Shown in pieces: positions 5,970 through 13,213 of a DNA stretch of 13,213 nucleotides. Under the pieces are notes generated by a model. That model made no database searches and had not been told where the DNA came from. It saw only the letters and a program-made list of their open reading frames with translations. The stretch comes from JANXPZ01 sp033853925 (GTDB lineage Bacteria > Eisenbacteria > RBG-16-71-46), in the NCBI GenBank assembly GCA_033853925.1, contig JAWOLC010000178.1, forward strand, positions 1 to 13,213, given 5' to 3'. The first letter of the stretch is position 1; each line of letters begins with the position of its first letter. A program made the translations under genes and the position numbers.

Positions 5970-6554
5970 CTACCGATAGATGAGCTTGAGCTGCCCCCAG
6001 GTGGACCGCTGCGTGGGCACGATCTCGAGCGAGTCGGGGCAGTGCCCGGGTCCGATCTGCCCGACGTTGAAGGAGGCGAGAACGTTCTCGAGAGCCGAGA
6101 TCTGCAACGTGCTGAGACGACCCGTGCCGACCGGCGGCACGACCAGGGAGCCGATGAGCGCATCCGCCTCGGCGATCGCCTCCGACACTTCGGCGGGCGG
6201 CACGGCTCCGAGCAGCAGGTTGAGCTTCGCCGTGATGAGCTGATGAGCGAGCGTGACCAAGCCGTTGCCCGACGGCGACTGGCGAAGAATGGCGAGAAGC
6301 TGGCTCTGGCTGTAGGTGACCGTGCCGAGCGACATCGAGGTCACGCGCGTCCAGCTCTCCGGATGGTTCTTCCAGAAGCCGAGGGTCACGGTGCAGTTCG
6401 GATCTCCCGAAGGCTGCGACGGCCTTGTCGACAGGGATACCGGTGCGGCCACGATGGAGTCGGCCTCAGCCGTGGCGGCGAATCCCGCGCCCAGCAAGGC
6501 GAGAGCGAGGAGAACGAGGAGGGGGAGTTCGATGCGAGTGAAGCGGCCGGCCAT
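5970..6554 (-). CDS. Secreted protein with FWKNHPESW motif, function unknown
   Basis: This is a 194-residue exported protein. Residues 1-31 form a signal peptide (basic n-region, LLVLLALALLGAGFA core, AEA before the likely cleavage). The mature part opens with CTVTLGFWKNHPESW (54-68), then SLGTVTYSQSQLLAIL, GNGLVTLAHQLITAKLN, EADALIGSLVVPP and, near the end, GPGHC. These elements recur in secreted proteins of many environmental bacteria, sometimes as a domain of larger surface proteins; I know of no assigned activity. Cys54 and Cys172 may form a disulfide. ATG 6554 is chosen because AGGAG precedes it by 6 nt and the signal peptide then begins directly; ATG 6602 would add 16 basic residues and lies inside a leader hairpin. 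The gene is transcribed alone. Confidence 0.85.
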   Translation of the reverse strand: MAGRFTRIELPLLVLLALALLGAGFAATAEADSIVAAPVSLSTRPSQPSGDPNCTVTLGFWKNHPESWTRVTSMSLGTVTYSQSQLLAILRQSPSGNGLVTLAHQLITAKLNLLLGAVPPAEVSEAIAEADALIGSLVVPPVGTGRLSTLQISALENVLASFNVGQIGPGHCPDSLEIVPTQRSTWGQLKLIYR

Positions 6555-6560
6555 CAAGGA

Positions 6561-6565
6561 CTCCT
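6561..6565 (-). promoter_or_regulatory. Shine-Dalgarno setting the start of the FWKNHPESW protein
   Basis: AGGAG on the minus strand lies 6 nt before the ATG at 6554. The alternative in-frame ATG at 6602 is buried in the hairpin at 6596-6618. Confidence 0.6.
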
Positions 6566-6595
6566 GTCGTGCGAGGTGTGCCGGTCTCCTGCGCA

Positions 6596-6618
6596 CCCGC
6601 ATGGCCTACCCATGCGGG
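6596..6618 (-). promoter_or_regulatory. Strong stem-loop in the 5' leader of the FWKNHPESW gene
   Basis: CCCGCATGG (6596-6604) and CCATGCGGG (6610-6618) form a perfect 9-bp stem with a 5-nt loop. On the minus-strand transcript it lies about 40 nt upstream of the start codon and 30 nt upstream of the Shine-Dalgarno. It may be a leader hairpin controlling mRNA stability or translation, or a DNA operator. There is no U-tract to suggest an attenuator. Confidence 0.5.
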
Positions 6619-6638
6619 GTGGTGCAGCCAGGGGTAAG

Positions 6639-6644
6639 AGTATC
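6639..6644 (-). promoter_or_regulatory. Possible -10 box for the FWKNHPESW gene
   Basis: GATACT on the minus strand matches TATAAT at four of six positions. It would start transcription near 6632, placing the 6596-6618 stem-loop in the leader. I see no good -35 at 16-18 nt, so this is weak. Confidence 0.25.
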
Positions 6645-6659
6645 GCAATGGACAGGCCA

Positions 6660-6938
6660 CGTGCGCCAGCCCCCCTCAAGGTTGTCTTGCCCTGGACAGC
6701 CCCTATCTAACTCCGCCTCCGCCACGGAGACGCCCCATCACGGCCGCGACCGCTCGAGCAGTCCGGCCGGGTCGGCGTCAGGGTCGTGGGGGGATGGGCG
6801 GGTCGGACTTCAGTGGCCGTGGGGGATCTGGCCCAGGCAGACCCGGACGCTCTGAGAAGGCAAGCCTCCCCGTCGGCAGCCGGGGCAGTGCCGGACCCGC
6901 TCGCCCGCCAACCCCGCGATCGCCTGGCGACTCGCCGC
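6660..6938. other. Intergenic stretch without recognised gene
   Basis: This segment lies between the 3' end of the YncE-like gene and the upstream region of the FWKNHPESW gene. I see no frame with convincing codon pattern and no RNA gene. A weak CCCCG/CGGGG hairpin (6868-6872 and 6881-6885), about 55 nt after the YncE-like stop, could help end that transcript. Confidence 0.4.
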
Positions 6939-7970
6939 TCAGCGCTCCAGCACCAGGATCACGAAGCTGTCGGGCAACATGGGCGGGCGCGGATGCGGGC
7001 GCTCGGCTGTGGGGGCCGGCGCCTCGCCGAAGCTCGCCGTCGCCGTGTAGATGCGATGCGTCCGGGGATCGAGGGTCAGCGTCCGGGCGCCGACCCGGGT
7101 GGTCACCGTGCCCGCCACGCTGAACCGGCTCGGCGAGTCCTCGCGCACCACGGTCAGCGTGCCCTCGCCGTTGGCGCTGAACGCCAGCTTCGTGCCGGGG
7201 TCGAACGCCGCTCCGTCCGTGCGCTTGCCGATGGGGAGCGCGACGAGGACCTTTCCCGTCTCGGCGTCCATGACGATCATCTTCTCGTTGCCGCAGACGG
7301 AGAAGAGCCGGTGGTTATCGCGGTCGATGGCGAGCCCGCTCGGGCCCTCGCCCGGAGCCAGCGACCAGCGCGGGCCGAGCGCGAGCGTCTTCGCGTCGAA
7401 CGAGACCACGGCGCTCGAGTCCTCCAGATTCACGAATACCCTGCCCTGGCCGTCCGCCACCGCGAACTCGGGCCGGCCGCCGAGGGCGAAGGTGCCCACG
7501 ACCCGGTCCGACGCCGCGTCGATCGCCGTCGCGGTGCCGCTCCCCGCGTTCATGGTGAACACGCGGTGGGTGACCGGCTCGTAGAGGATGGCGTCGGGGT
7601 TCCGCCCGTCGATGTGGATCTTCCCCGTCGCGCCGAGGGACTTCAGGTCGAAGACGCTGACCGACGAGTCCCGGCCGTTGCTCGTGAAGCCCTTGCCGAG
7701 GTCGGAGGCGAGCGCCACGCCGTGGATCCCGGGCGTGCCCGGAATCTCGCCGACGATCTTCCCGCTCTCCAGATCGAGCACCTGCACGCGCGTGCTGCGG
7801 CCGAAGTAGAGACGCCGCCCTTCGCCGTCCACGGTCAGGTAGTCCCAGCCGCCCTCCCCACCCACCTTGACCTCGCTCGCGACCTTGTACTCGCCGCCGG
7901 CGGGCTCGGCGGCCCGGCCCGCGGCCGGAGCGAGCAGCACCGCGGCGCACGCCCATGAGAAGAGCTTCAT
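6939..7970 (-). CDS. Secreted YncE-like YVTN beta-propeller protein
   Basis: The product is 343 residues. Residues 1-21 form a signal peptide (MKLFSWACAAVLLAPAAGRA), so it should be periplasmic or extracellular. The rest is a seven-bladed-type propeller of the YncE/YVTN family, with repeats such as GRRLYFGRSTRVQVLDLESGK (51-71), GKGFTSNGRDSSVSVFDLK (92-110), HRVFTMNAGSGTATAIDA (135-152), HRLFSVCGNEKMIVMDAETGK (220-240) and HRIYTATASFGEAP (305-318). Such proteins bind ligands or other proteins and have no common enzymatic motif. GGAGGAG about 6 nt before the ATG fixes the start; the frame is open far upstream, but that part is antisense to the efflux genes. It is divergent from the efflux operon across 99 bp, which suggests shared control. 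Confidence 0.9.
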   Translation of the reverse strand: MKLFSWACAAVLLAPAAGRAAEPAGGEYKVASEVKVGGEGGWDYLTVDGEGRRLYFGRSTRVQVLDLESGKIVGEIPGTPGIHGVALASDLGKGFTSNGRDSSVSVFDLKSLGATGKIHIDGRNPDAILYEPVTHRVFTMNAGSGTATAIDAASDRVVGTFALGGRPEFAVADGQGRVFVNLEDSSAVVSFDAKTLALGPRWSLAPGEGPSGLAIDRDNHRLFSVCGNEKMIVMDAETGKVLVALPIGKRTDGAAFDPGTKLAFSANGEGTLTVVREDSPSRFSVAGTVTTRVGARTLTLDPRTHRIYTATASFGEAPAPTAERPHPRPPMLPDSFVILVLER

Positions 7971-8020
7971 CCGGTCTCCTCCTCGCCTCGTTGGTCCGTC
8001 CGTGCGGCCACGCGGGTTGC

Positions 8021-8053
8021 AGTATGATGGCGGCCCCCGCTTCGCGAAAGCGA
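8021..8053. promoter_or_regulatory. Shared divergent control region: -10-like boxes and small hairpin
   Basis: TATGAT (8023-8028, + strand) matches TATAAT at five of six positions and would start the efflux operon near 8035. The same bases read on the minus strand give CATACT (8021-8026), a possible -10 for the YncE-like gene. Neither has a clear -35. A small inverted repeat, CGCTT/AAGCG (8039-8043 and 8049-8053), containing the palindrome TTCGCGAA (8042-8049), lies just before the efflux Shine-Dalgarno (AAGGAA, 8055-8060) and could be an operator. Confidence 0.3.
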
Positions 8054-8069
8054 GAAGGAAGCCCCCGTC

Positions 8070-9443
8070 ATGCCCGTGACCGTGGATGGAAGCCCAGCAG
8101 CCGGCCGCCGAGGCCGCCTGCCCGCGGGGAGCCTGGCAGGCGTGCTCCTCGTCGCGCTCGCGGGGGGCACGCCCGCCGCGGCGGAGCGGGCGCCCGACAC
8201 CCTCACCGTCGCCCGCTGTGTCGCCCTCGCGCGGTCCGCCGCGCCCGAAGTACGGGCCCGCCGGGCGGACCGGCAGGCGGCCCGCCTCGACTCGCTGGCC
8301 GCGCAGCGCAACCGGCGCCCCGGCTTCGCAGTCCTCGGCGACGTGTTCGTCGCGCCCTCGGGCTTCTACGATCCCGTGGTCACCGACCTGGGCAGCTACG
8401 CGCTCAAGCTGGGAATGGAGACGCCACTCCTGGACGCCGGCGCGCGCCGGCGCGGGCGGGAGCAGGCGTCCCTCGCCGCGGCCGTGGCCCTGGCCGAGCT
8501 GGAGGGCGCCGGCCGGGACGCGGGCGTGCGCGCGGCAGCCGTGGCCCTCGGCCTCCTGCGGCAGCGTGAGCTGGAGGACGCCGACCGCCAGACTCTGGCC
8601 TGGCTGGAGCGGCTCGGCGTCCTCGTGGACGCGGCCGTGCGCTCGGGGACGCGGGATCGCGCGGACGCCACGCGCGTGCAGCTCGAGCGCGACGCCGTGG
8701 GCGCGGACCTGCTCACGGTGGACGCGGTACGCGAGGCGCTGGCCCGCGAGCTGGCCGAGCTGACCGGGGGCGCGACACGCGACGCGGTGGTCGTGCCGGG
8801 GACCGACTCGGGCGCGGACGCGCCACCCGAGGAGGCGGACTCGCTCGCGCTGGTGGCGGCGGTCGCCCGCTCTCCCGAGGTGCGCGCGGCCCGCTTCGCG
8901 GAGGCGGGCGAGCGGCTGGCCCTCGACGAGGCGCGGCGGTGGAACGGCCTGCGCGTCGGCCTCGCCCTGGACGCGGGCCTGAACGGCGCGGATCTCACGC
9001 GCGCCGTGCCCGAGGAGTTCGCGCTCACGCATCCGGGCGCGACCTTCGCCGACCGCCTGCGCCGCGACCTCGGCGCCTCGCTCACCCTGGAGTTCCGCCG
9101 GCCCGTGCTGGACGCGGCGGCGAAGCCGACGATCGGCGCGCGCCAGGCGGCGGTCGAGGCGGCCGCGAGCCGCACGACCGCCGTCACGGTCCAGCGCCAG
9201 CGGGCGATCGCGGACCTGCTCGGCCGCTGGCGCGCGGCCGCGGGACGGCTCGAGCTGGCGCAGGCTTCGCTCGCCCGCGCCGAGGACCACCTGCTGCGCC
9301 TGCGCAGCCTTTACGCGGGCGGGGCTTCCAGCCTGCTCGAGCTGCTGGACGCGCGCCGGCAGGTGGACGACGCCCGGGCCCGACTGGCGGACGCGCGCCT
9401 GGAGGTGCGGGCCGCCCACTGGGAAGGAGCCTTGCAGAGATGA
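8070..9443 (+). CDS. Outer-membrane efflux channel protein, TolC/CzcC family
   Basis: This is the 457-residue outer-membrane exit duct of a tripartite pump, a family that usually trimerises. After a signal peptide (hydrophobic core LAGVLLVALAGG, likely cut after TPAAA) come two homologous OEP halves. Each begins with a helix of the TLTVARCVALARSAAPEVRARR or SLALVAAVARSPEVRAARF type, followed by a beta-strand insertion (GSYALKLGMETPLLDAG and RRDLGASLTLEFRRPVLD) and a long coiled coil. The C-terminal helix YAGGASSLLELLDARRQVDDAR is typical. Length matches the usual 420-490 residues. It is first in the operon, as in CzcC-CzcB-CzcA-type systems, and its TGA overlaps the adaptor ATG. The substrate is not deducible from this subunit. 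Confidence 0.92.
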   Translation: MPVTVDGSPAAGRRGRLPAGSLAGVLLVALAGGTPAAAERAPDTLTVARCVALARSAAPEVRARRADRQAARLDSLAAQRNRRPGFAVLGDVFVAPSGFYDPVVTDLGSYALKLGMETPLLDAGARRRGREQASLAAAVALAELEGAGRDAGVRAAAVALGLLRQRELEDADRQTLAWLERLGVLVDAAVRSGTRDRADATRVQLERDAVGADLLTVDAVREALARELAELTGGATRDAVVVPGTDSGADAPPEEADSLALVAAVARSPEVRAARFAEAGERLALDEARRWNGLRVGLALDAGLNGADLTRAVPEEFALTHPGATFADRLRRDLGASLTLEFRRPVLDAAAKPTIGARQAAVEAAASRTTAVTVQRQRAIADLLGRWRAAAGRLELAQASLARAEDHLLRLRSLYAGGASSLLELLDARRQVDDARARLADARLEVRAAHWEGALQR

Positions 9444-10429
9444 GGACGAGACCGAGGGCCCTGCCGGTGGCGGCGCTGCTGCTCCTCGCCCTGAGCGCGG
9501 GCTGCGCGCGGCGCGGCGACGAGGCGGCCGGCGAGGAGCGCGCGGGCGAGGCCGTGGTCAGCGTGCGGATGGGCGCGCTCGAGACGCGGCGCTTCGACGA
9601 CGTGGTCGAGGCGCCCGGGCAGTGGCGCTCGGGGGGCGAGCTGGTGGTCTCCGCGCCGTTCGCCGGGGTGGTCGAGAGCCTGGACGTGCGGGTCGGCGAC
9701 CGCGTGGTCGCGGGCCAGCTCCTCGGGCGGCTCGTGACCCGCGACTCGTGGGCCGCGCTCGAGGGGGCCGAGCTGCTCGGCCGCGAAGCGGGCGACGCGG
9801 CGGCTCGCCAGGAGGCGGAGCGGGCGGTGCGGCTGGCCCGCCGCGACATGGTGCGCGTGCCGCTCAGGGCGCACGCGGCGGGCATGGTCCTGCGCCGCTC
9901 GGTGGAGCCCGGCGCCCAGGTGAGCGAGGCGGGCGAGATCGTGGCGATCGCCCCGTGGAAGACGATGGTCTTCGAGGCCCACGTGCCCGCCGCGCTGGCG
10001 ACCCGCGTGCGCCCCGGCCAGACGGCGGCCGTGCGCGAGGCCGGTGCGGCACCGCGCTCGGCCGTGGTGCAGCGCGTGCTGCCCGTCGCGAGCGGAGCGG
10101 ATCAGGCGGTGCTCGTGTGGCTCGCCCCGCGCGGCGCCGAGGCCCCGCCCGAGCTGGACCGCTTCGGCACCGCCTCGATCACCGTGGGTGCGGCGCGGCG
10201 GGCGCTCGCCGTGCCCGATTCGGCCGTGGTCGAGGACGATCTGACGGGCGAGCGGCGCGTGGCGCTGGTGGACCGCGCGAGCCGCGTGGCCTGGACCCGG
10301 GTCACCCTGGGCCTGGCCGAGGGAGGCTGGCGCGAGCTGCTCCAGCCGGCGCTCGCCCCGGGCGCCCGGGTGGTGATCGAGGGCCAGCACGGACTGCCGG
10401 ACGGCACGCGCGTGAAGCCGCTGCCATGA
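9440..10429 (+). CDS. RND efflux periplasmic adaptor lipoprotein (membrane fusion protein)
   Basis: This 329-residue adaptor links the inner-membrane pump to the outer-membrane channel. It has a lipoprotein signal with lipobox LSAGC (Cys22), so the mature protein should be lipid-anchored. The two halves of the lipoyl/barrel-sandwich domain are VVSAPFAGVVESLDVRVGD (69-87) and RVPLRAHAAGMVLRRSVEPG (139-158). Beta-barrel and membrane-proximal domains follow, with AVPDSAVVEDD (257-267) as the usual late motif. The helical hairpin between the lipoyl halves is only about 38 residues (100-138), shorter than in AcrA-like adaptors. No histidine- or methionine-rich metal segment is visible. The ATG overlaps the channel gene stop and the TGA overlaps the pump ATG (ATGA both times), indicating tight translational coupling. 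Confidence 0.9.
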   Translation: MRTRPRALPVAALLLLALSAGCARRGDEAAGEERAGEAVVSVRMGALETRRFDDVVEAPGQWRSGGELVVSAPFAGVVESLDVRVGDRVVAGQLLGRLVTRDSWAALEGAELLGREAGDAAARQEAERAVRLARRDMVRVPLRAHAAGMVLRRSVEPGAQVSEAGEIVAIAPWKTMVFEAHVPAALATRVRPGQTAAVREAGAAPRSAVVQRVLPVASGADQAVLVWLAPRGAEAPPELDRFGTASITVGAARRALAVPDSAVVEDDLTGERRVALVDRASRVAWTRVTLGLAEGGWRELLQPALAPGARVVIEGQHGLPDGTRVKPLP

Positions 10430-13213
10430 GCGGCTTCTTCACCCGCCTGCGCCAGCAGCGGCGCGCGCTGCTGGCGGCGCTGGCCGTGGCGGTCGCCCTG
10501 GGCGCCTGGCTGACCTTCCGCCTGCCGGCCGCCATCCTGCCCGAGGTGCGCTTCCCGCGGGTGAAGGTGATCGCCGACAGCGGCGAGCGCCCCGGCGAGG
10601 AGATGCTGCGCTCGGTCACCCGCGTGCTGGAGGAGTCCCTGCGGCGCGTGCCCGACCTCCAGGAGATGCGCTCGACCACGAGCCGCGGCTCGGCCGAGAT
10701 CAACCTCGACTTCGCCTGGGGCGTGGACATGGACCGGGCCCTCCAGCGCGTGCAGGGCCAGGTGGACGCGGTGCGCGCGCGGTTGCCGCAGGGAACGGAG
10801 GTGGAGGCGGAGCTGATGAGCCCCGTCCTCTTCCCCGTGCTCGGCTTCTCCCTCACCTCGCCCACGCGCAGCCTCGCCGAGCTGCGCGATCTCGCGGTGA
10901 TGCGGCTGCAGCCCGAGCTGTCCCGCCTGCCGGGCGTCGCGCAGGTGATCGTGCAGGGCGGCGACGTGCTCGAGGCGCGGGTCACGCTCGATCCGGCCGA
11001 GCTGGAGGGGCGCGGGCTCGACGCCGCCGCGGTGGCCGAGGCCGTCAGCCGGGCGACCACGCTGGAGACCGTGGGCCTGCTCGACGCCAACCGGGAGCTG
11101 TACCTCGGGACCGTGGACGCGCGCCCGCCCGACCTGGACTCCCTGGCCCGCGTGCCCATTCCCGTCGAGGGCGGGCCGCCGGTGCCGCTGGGCCGGCTCG
11201 GCGCGATCGCCCTCGTCCCGGCGCCGCAATTCACCCGCTACGTGGCCCGCGGGCGCGACGCCGTGCTGGTCAACCTGCTGCGCCAGCCTTCGGCGAGCAC
11301 CGTGGACCTCTCGCGCGCGGCGCACCGCTGGTTCCGCGAGCACGCCGGCGAGCTGCCCGCCGACGTCCGAGTGGAGACGTTCTACGACCAGGCCGACCTG
11401 GTGGGCGCCTCCGTGGGGAGCGTGCGGGACAGCCTGCTCGTCGGGGCGCTCATGGCGATCGTCATCGTCGTGCTCTTCCTCGGCAGCCTGCGACTGGGCC
11501 TCGCCGGCGCGCTCGTGCTGCCGGGCAGCATCGGCCTCACCTTGCTCGGGCTCTCGCTCGCCCACCAGTCGCTGAACCTCATGACCCTGGGCGGCATCGC
11601 CGCGGCCGTCGGGCTGGTGCTGGACGACGGCATCGTCGTGGTCGAGCACCTCGAGCACGAGCTGCATCGGGGCGGGAGCCCCGCCGCCGTCGCCGGGGCG
11701 ATGGCGCGCATCTTCCCCGACCTGGTCGGATCGAGCGTGTGCACGATCGCCATCTTCGTCCCGCTCATGTTCCTGGGCGGCCTCGCGGGCGCGTTCTTCC
11801 GCGTGCTCGCCCTGGCCATGGCCCTGATGCTCACCAGCTCCCTCCTGGTGTGCGTGGTCCTGCTCCCGCTCTTCGGCGAGCGCCGCCGCCCCGACGCGGC
11901 GGCGCAGCCACGGGCCGACGCCCGCCCGCCCGGGCGCCTCTTCACCTACGTGACCCGGCACGCCTGGGTGGCGATCGTGCCGCCGCTCGCGCTCCTCGCC
12001 GCGATCCCGCTGCTCCAGGCCGGCGTCGGCAGCGGGTTCCTCCCCGAGATGGACGAGGGCGCGATCATCCTGGACTACGTCACGCCGCCGGGCACCTCGG
12101 TGGCCGAGACGGACCGCATGCTCCGGCAGCTCGAGGCCTTCTTCCCCTCGGTCCCCGAGATCGCTGCGTGGTCGCGACGCACCGGCAACCAGCTCGGGTT
12201 CTTCATCACCGAGCCCAACACCGGCGACTACGTGCTGCGCCTGCGGGCCGGGCGGCGCCGCTCCTCCGAGGCGGTCACCGACGAGCTGCGCGAGCACATC
12301 GAGAGCACCCAGCCGGCCATGGAGGCCGAGTTCGGGCAGCTCATCGAGGACGTGATCGGCGACCTCACGACGAGCCCGCAGCCCATCGAGGTGCGCCTCT
12401 TCGGCGAGGACCGCCGGCTGCTGGAGGCGAGGGCGCGCCAGGCGGCCGGCCTCCTCGGGCGCGTGCGGGGCGTGGTGGACGTGAAGAGCGGAGTCGTGGT
12501 GAGCGGGCCCAGCGTCATCCTGGTCCCGGGGCCCCTGGCCCAGAGGGCGGGCCTCGACGCCGAGGCGCTGGCCCGGGCCACCGAGCCCTATCTCCAGGGG
12601 ATCGAGGCGGGGCAGATCCAGCGCGGGCTGCGCTCCTGGCCGGTGCGCGTCGTGCTGCCGCGGGACACCTCGGTCACCGGACCCGGCGCCCTGCGGGAGG
12701 CCGGCGTGCCCGTGGGGCGCGGCCGCTGGGTGCGGCTCGGCGACGCGGGGGCCCTGCGGGTCGAGCCGGGAGAGACCGAGATCGTCCGCGACGACCAGCG
12801 CACGATGGTGGACGTCACCGCCCGGCTCTCCGGGCGCGACCTGGGCTCGGCCATGGCCGAGATCCAGCGCACGCTCGCCCGCGACCTGCCGCTGGGCTCC
12901 GGCATGAGCCTGCGCTACGCGGGGCAGTGGGCGGAGCAGCAGTCCTCGTTCAAGGGGCTGGGGGGCGTCCTCCTCGCCGCCACGGCCGCCGTGCTGCTCG
13001 TGCTGCTCCTGGCCTTCCGCTCCTGGCGGCACTCGCTGATGGTGATCCTGGTCGCGGCCGCCTCGCTCGCCGGCGCCTTCCTCGCCCTGCGCCTCACGGG
13101 CGCCACCTTCAACGTGGCCAGCTTCGTCGGCGCCATCATGGTGGTGGGCATCGTGGGCGAGAACGCCTTCTTCGTGGTCGCCGAGCACCAGCGCGGCCTG
13201 CGGGCGGGCGCCG
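10426..13213 (+). CDS. RND efflux pump permease, CzcA/AcrB-type (3' end outside window)
   Basis: This is the inner-membrane proton-driven pump subunit. 929 residues are visible and only the last 90-120 are likely missing. TM1 is near residues 13-32, followed by the first porter domain (LPEVRFPRVKV, then PGVAQVIVQGG), TM2 from about 335, TM4 with GLVLDDGIVVVEH (Asp400, Asp401, Glu407), TM7 near 512, and FLPEMDEGAIILDYVTPPG opening the second periplasmic loop. TM8-TM10 span about 850-925. The TM4 aspartate pair of the proton relay is present. In TM10 the position of AcrB Lys940 is Glu912 (GIVGENAFF), as in CusA-type pumps. Channel-adaptor-pump order and the porter sequence (SPQPIEVRLFGED) favour the CzcA/CusA-like branch, but substrate (metal, lipid or drug) is not settled. 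Confidence 0.93.
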   Translation, partial: MSGFFTRLRQQRRALLAALAVAVALGAWLTFRLPAAILPEVRFPRVKVIADSGERPGEEMLRSVTRVLEESLRRVPDLQEMRSTTSRGSAEINLDFAWGVDMDRALQRVQGQVDAVRARLPQGTEVEAELMSPVLFPVLGFSLTSPTRSLAELRDLAVMRLQPELSRLPGVAQVIVQGGDVLEARVTLDPAELEGRGLDAAAVAEAVSRATTLETVGLLDANRELYLGTVDARPPDLDSLARVPIPVEGGPPVPLGRLGAIALVPAPQFTRYVARGRDAVLVNLLRQPSASTVDLSRAAHRWFREHAGELPADVRVETFYDQADLVGASVGSVRDSLLVGALMAIVIVVLFLGSLRLGLAGALVLPGSIGLTLLGLSLAHQSLNLMTLGGIAAAVGLVLDDGIVVVEHLEHELHRGGSPAAVAGAMARIFPDLVGSSVCTIAIFVPLMFLGGLAGAFFRVLALAMALMLTSSLLVCVVLLPLFGERRRPDAAAQPRADARPPGRLFTYVTRHAWVAIVPPLALLAAIPLLQAGVGSGFLPEMDEGAIILDYVTPPGTSVAETDRMLRQLEAFFPSVPEIAAWSRRTGNQLGFFITEPNTGDYVLRLRAGRRRSSEAVTDELREHIESTQPAMEAEFGQLIEDVIGDLTTSPQPIEVRLFGEDRRLLEARARQAAGLLGRVRGVVDVKSGVVVSGPSVILVPGPLAQRAGLDAEALARATEPYLQGIEAGQIQRGLRSWPVRVVLPRDTSVTGPGALREAGVPVGRGRWVRLGDAGALRVEPGETEIVRDDQRTMVDVTARLSGRDLGSAMAEIQRTLARDLPLGSGMSLRYAGQWAEQQSSFKGLGGVLLAATAAVLLVLLLAFRSWRHSLMVILVAAASLAGAFLALRLTGATFNVASFVGAIMVVGIVGENAFFVVAEHQRGLRAGA

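Noticed and set aside
4496..6163. Open frame of 555 codons on - across the alpha/beta hydrolase
   Set aside because: Antisense to a gene with a complete catalytic triad; no domain of its own.
6657..6664. CACGTG palindrome upstream of the FWKNHPESW gene
   Set aside because: A six-base palindrome is expected by chance in GC-rich DNA; nothing ties it to a regulator.
7971..9419. N-terminal extension of the YncE-like frame to about 826 residues
   Set aside because: The added part is antisense to the TolC-like gene. A signal peptide and strong ribosome site mark the true start at 7970.
10102..13188. Open antisense frame of 1028 codons on the minus strand
   Set aside because: It mirrors the RND pump and the end of the adaptor gene. 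Its product is rich in His, Gly, Glu, Arg and Gln with no domain, as expected opposite a gene with G/C third positions.

Overview
The window is a very GC-rich bacterial stretch with almost exclusively G/C third codon positions. It carries nine genes, two of them cut by the window edges, plus one short coding-looking segment. The organism is diderm, because there is a TolC-type outer-membrane channel, a lipoprotein adaptor and an RND pump. The partial propeller at the left edge resembles the C-termini of kinase or regulator fusions common in Acidobacteriota and related GC-rich phyla. That is a family resemblance only and no taxonomic marker is present. I see no RNA genes, CRISPR arrays, transposons or phage genes.

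Left part (1-3460): the 3' end of a PD40/TolB-like propeller gene on + converges on a two-gene amidohydrolase operon on -. The upstream operon gene (3440-2085) is a complete ATZ/TRZ-type deaminase that appears to start at a CTG codon. The downstream gene (2071-851) is SsnA-like, but it has lost a metal-ligand histidine and the catalytic glutamate. A GC-rich hairpin sits between the converging genes.

Middle (3460-6940): mscL on - encodes a mechanosensitive channel whose C-terminal tail is replaced by a four-cysteine zinc ribbon. It is followed by a short, coding-looking, charged reading frame with no ATG. Divergent from mscL is a large alpha/beta hydrolase with a helical N-terminal domain (FrsA / dihydropseudooxynicotine hydrolase type). 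It converges on a small secreted protein with a CTVTLGFWKNHPESW motif, whose leader holds a 9-bp stem-loop.

Right part (6939-13213): a secreted YncE-like YVTN beta-propeller on - is divergent from an efflux operon on +. That operon is ordered outer-membrane channel, adaptor lipoprotein, RND pump, with ATGA start/stop overlaps at both junctions. This is the CzcC-CzcB-CzcA order. The pump is cut by the right edge after about 929 residues. The propeller and the operon share a roughly 100-bp intergenic region, which suggests co-regulation but does not prove it.

Nothing here is clearly a new multi-gene system. The most interesting points are the coupled canonical/degenerate amidohydrolase pair, the zinc-ribbon MscL, the probable CTG start and the leader hairpins.
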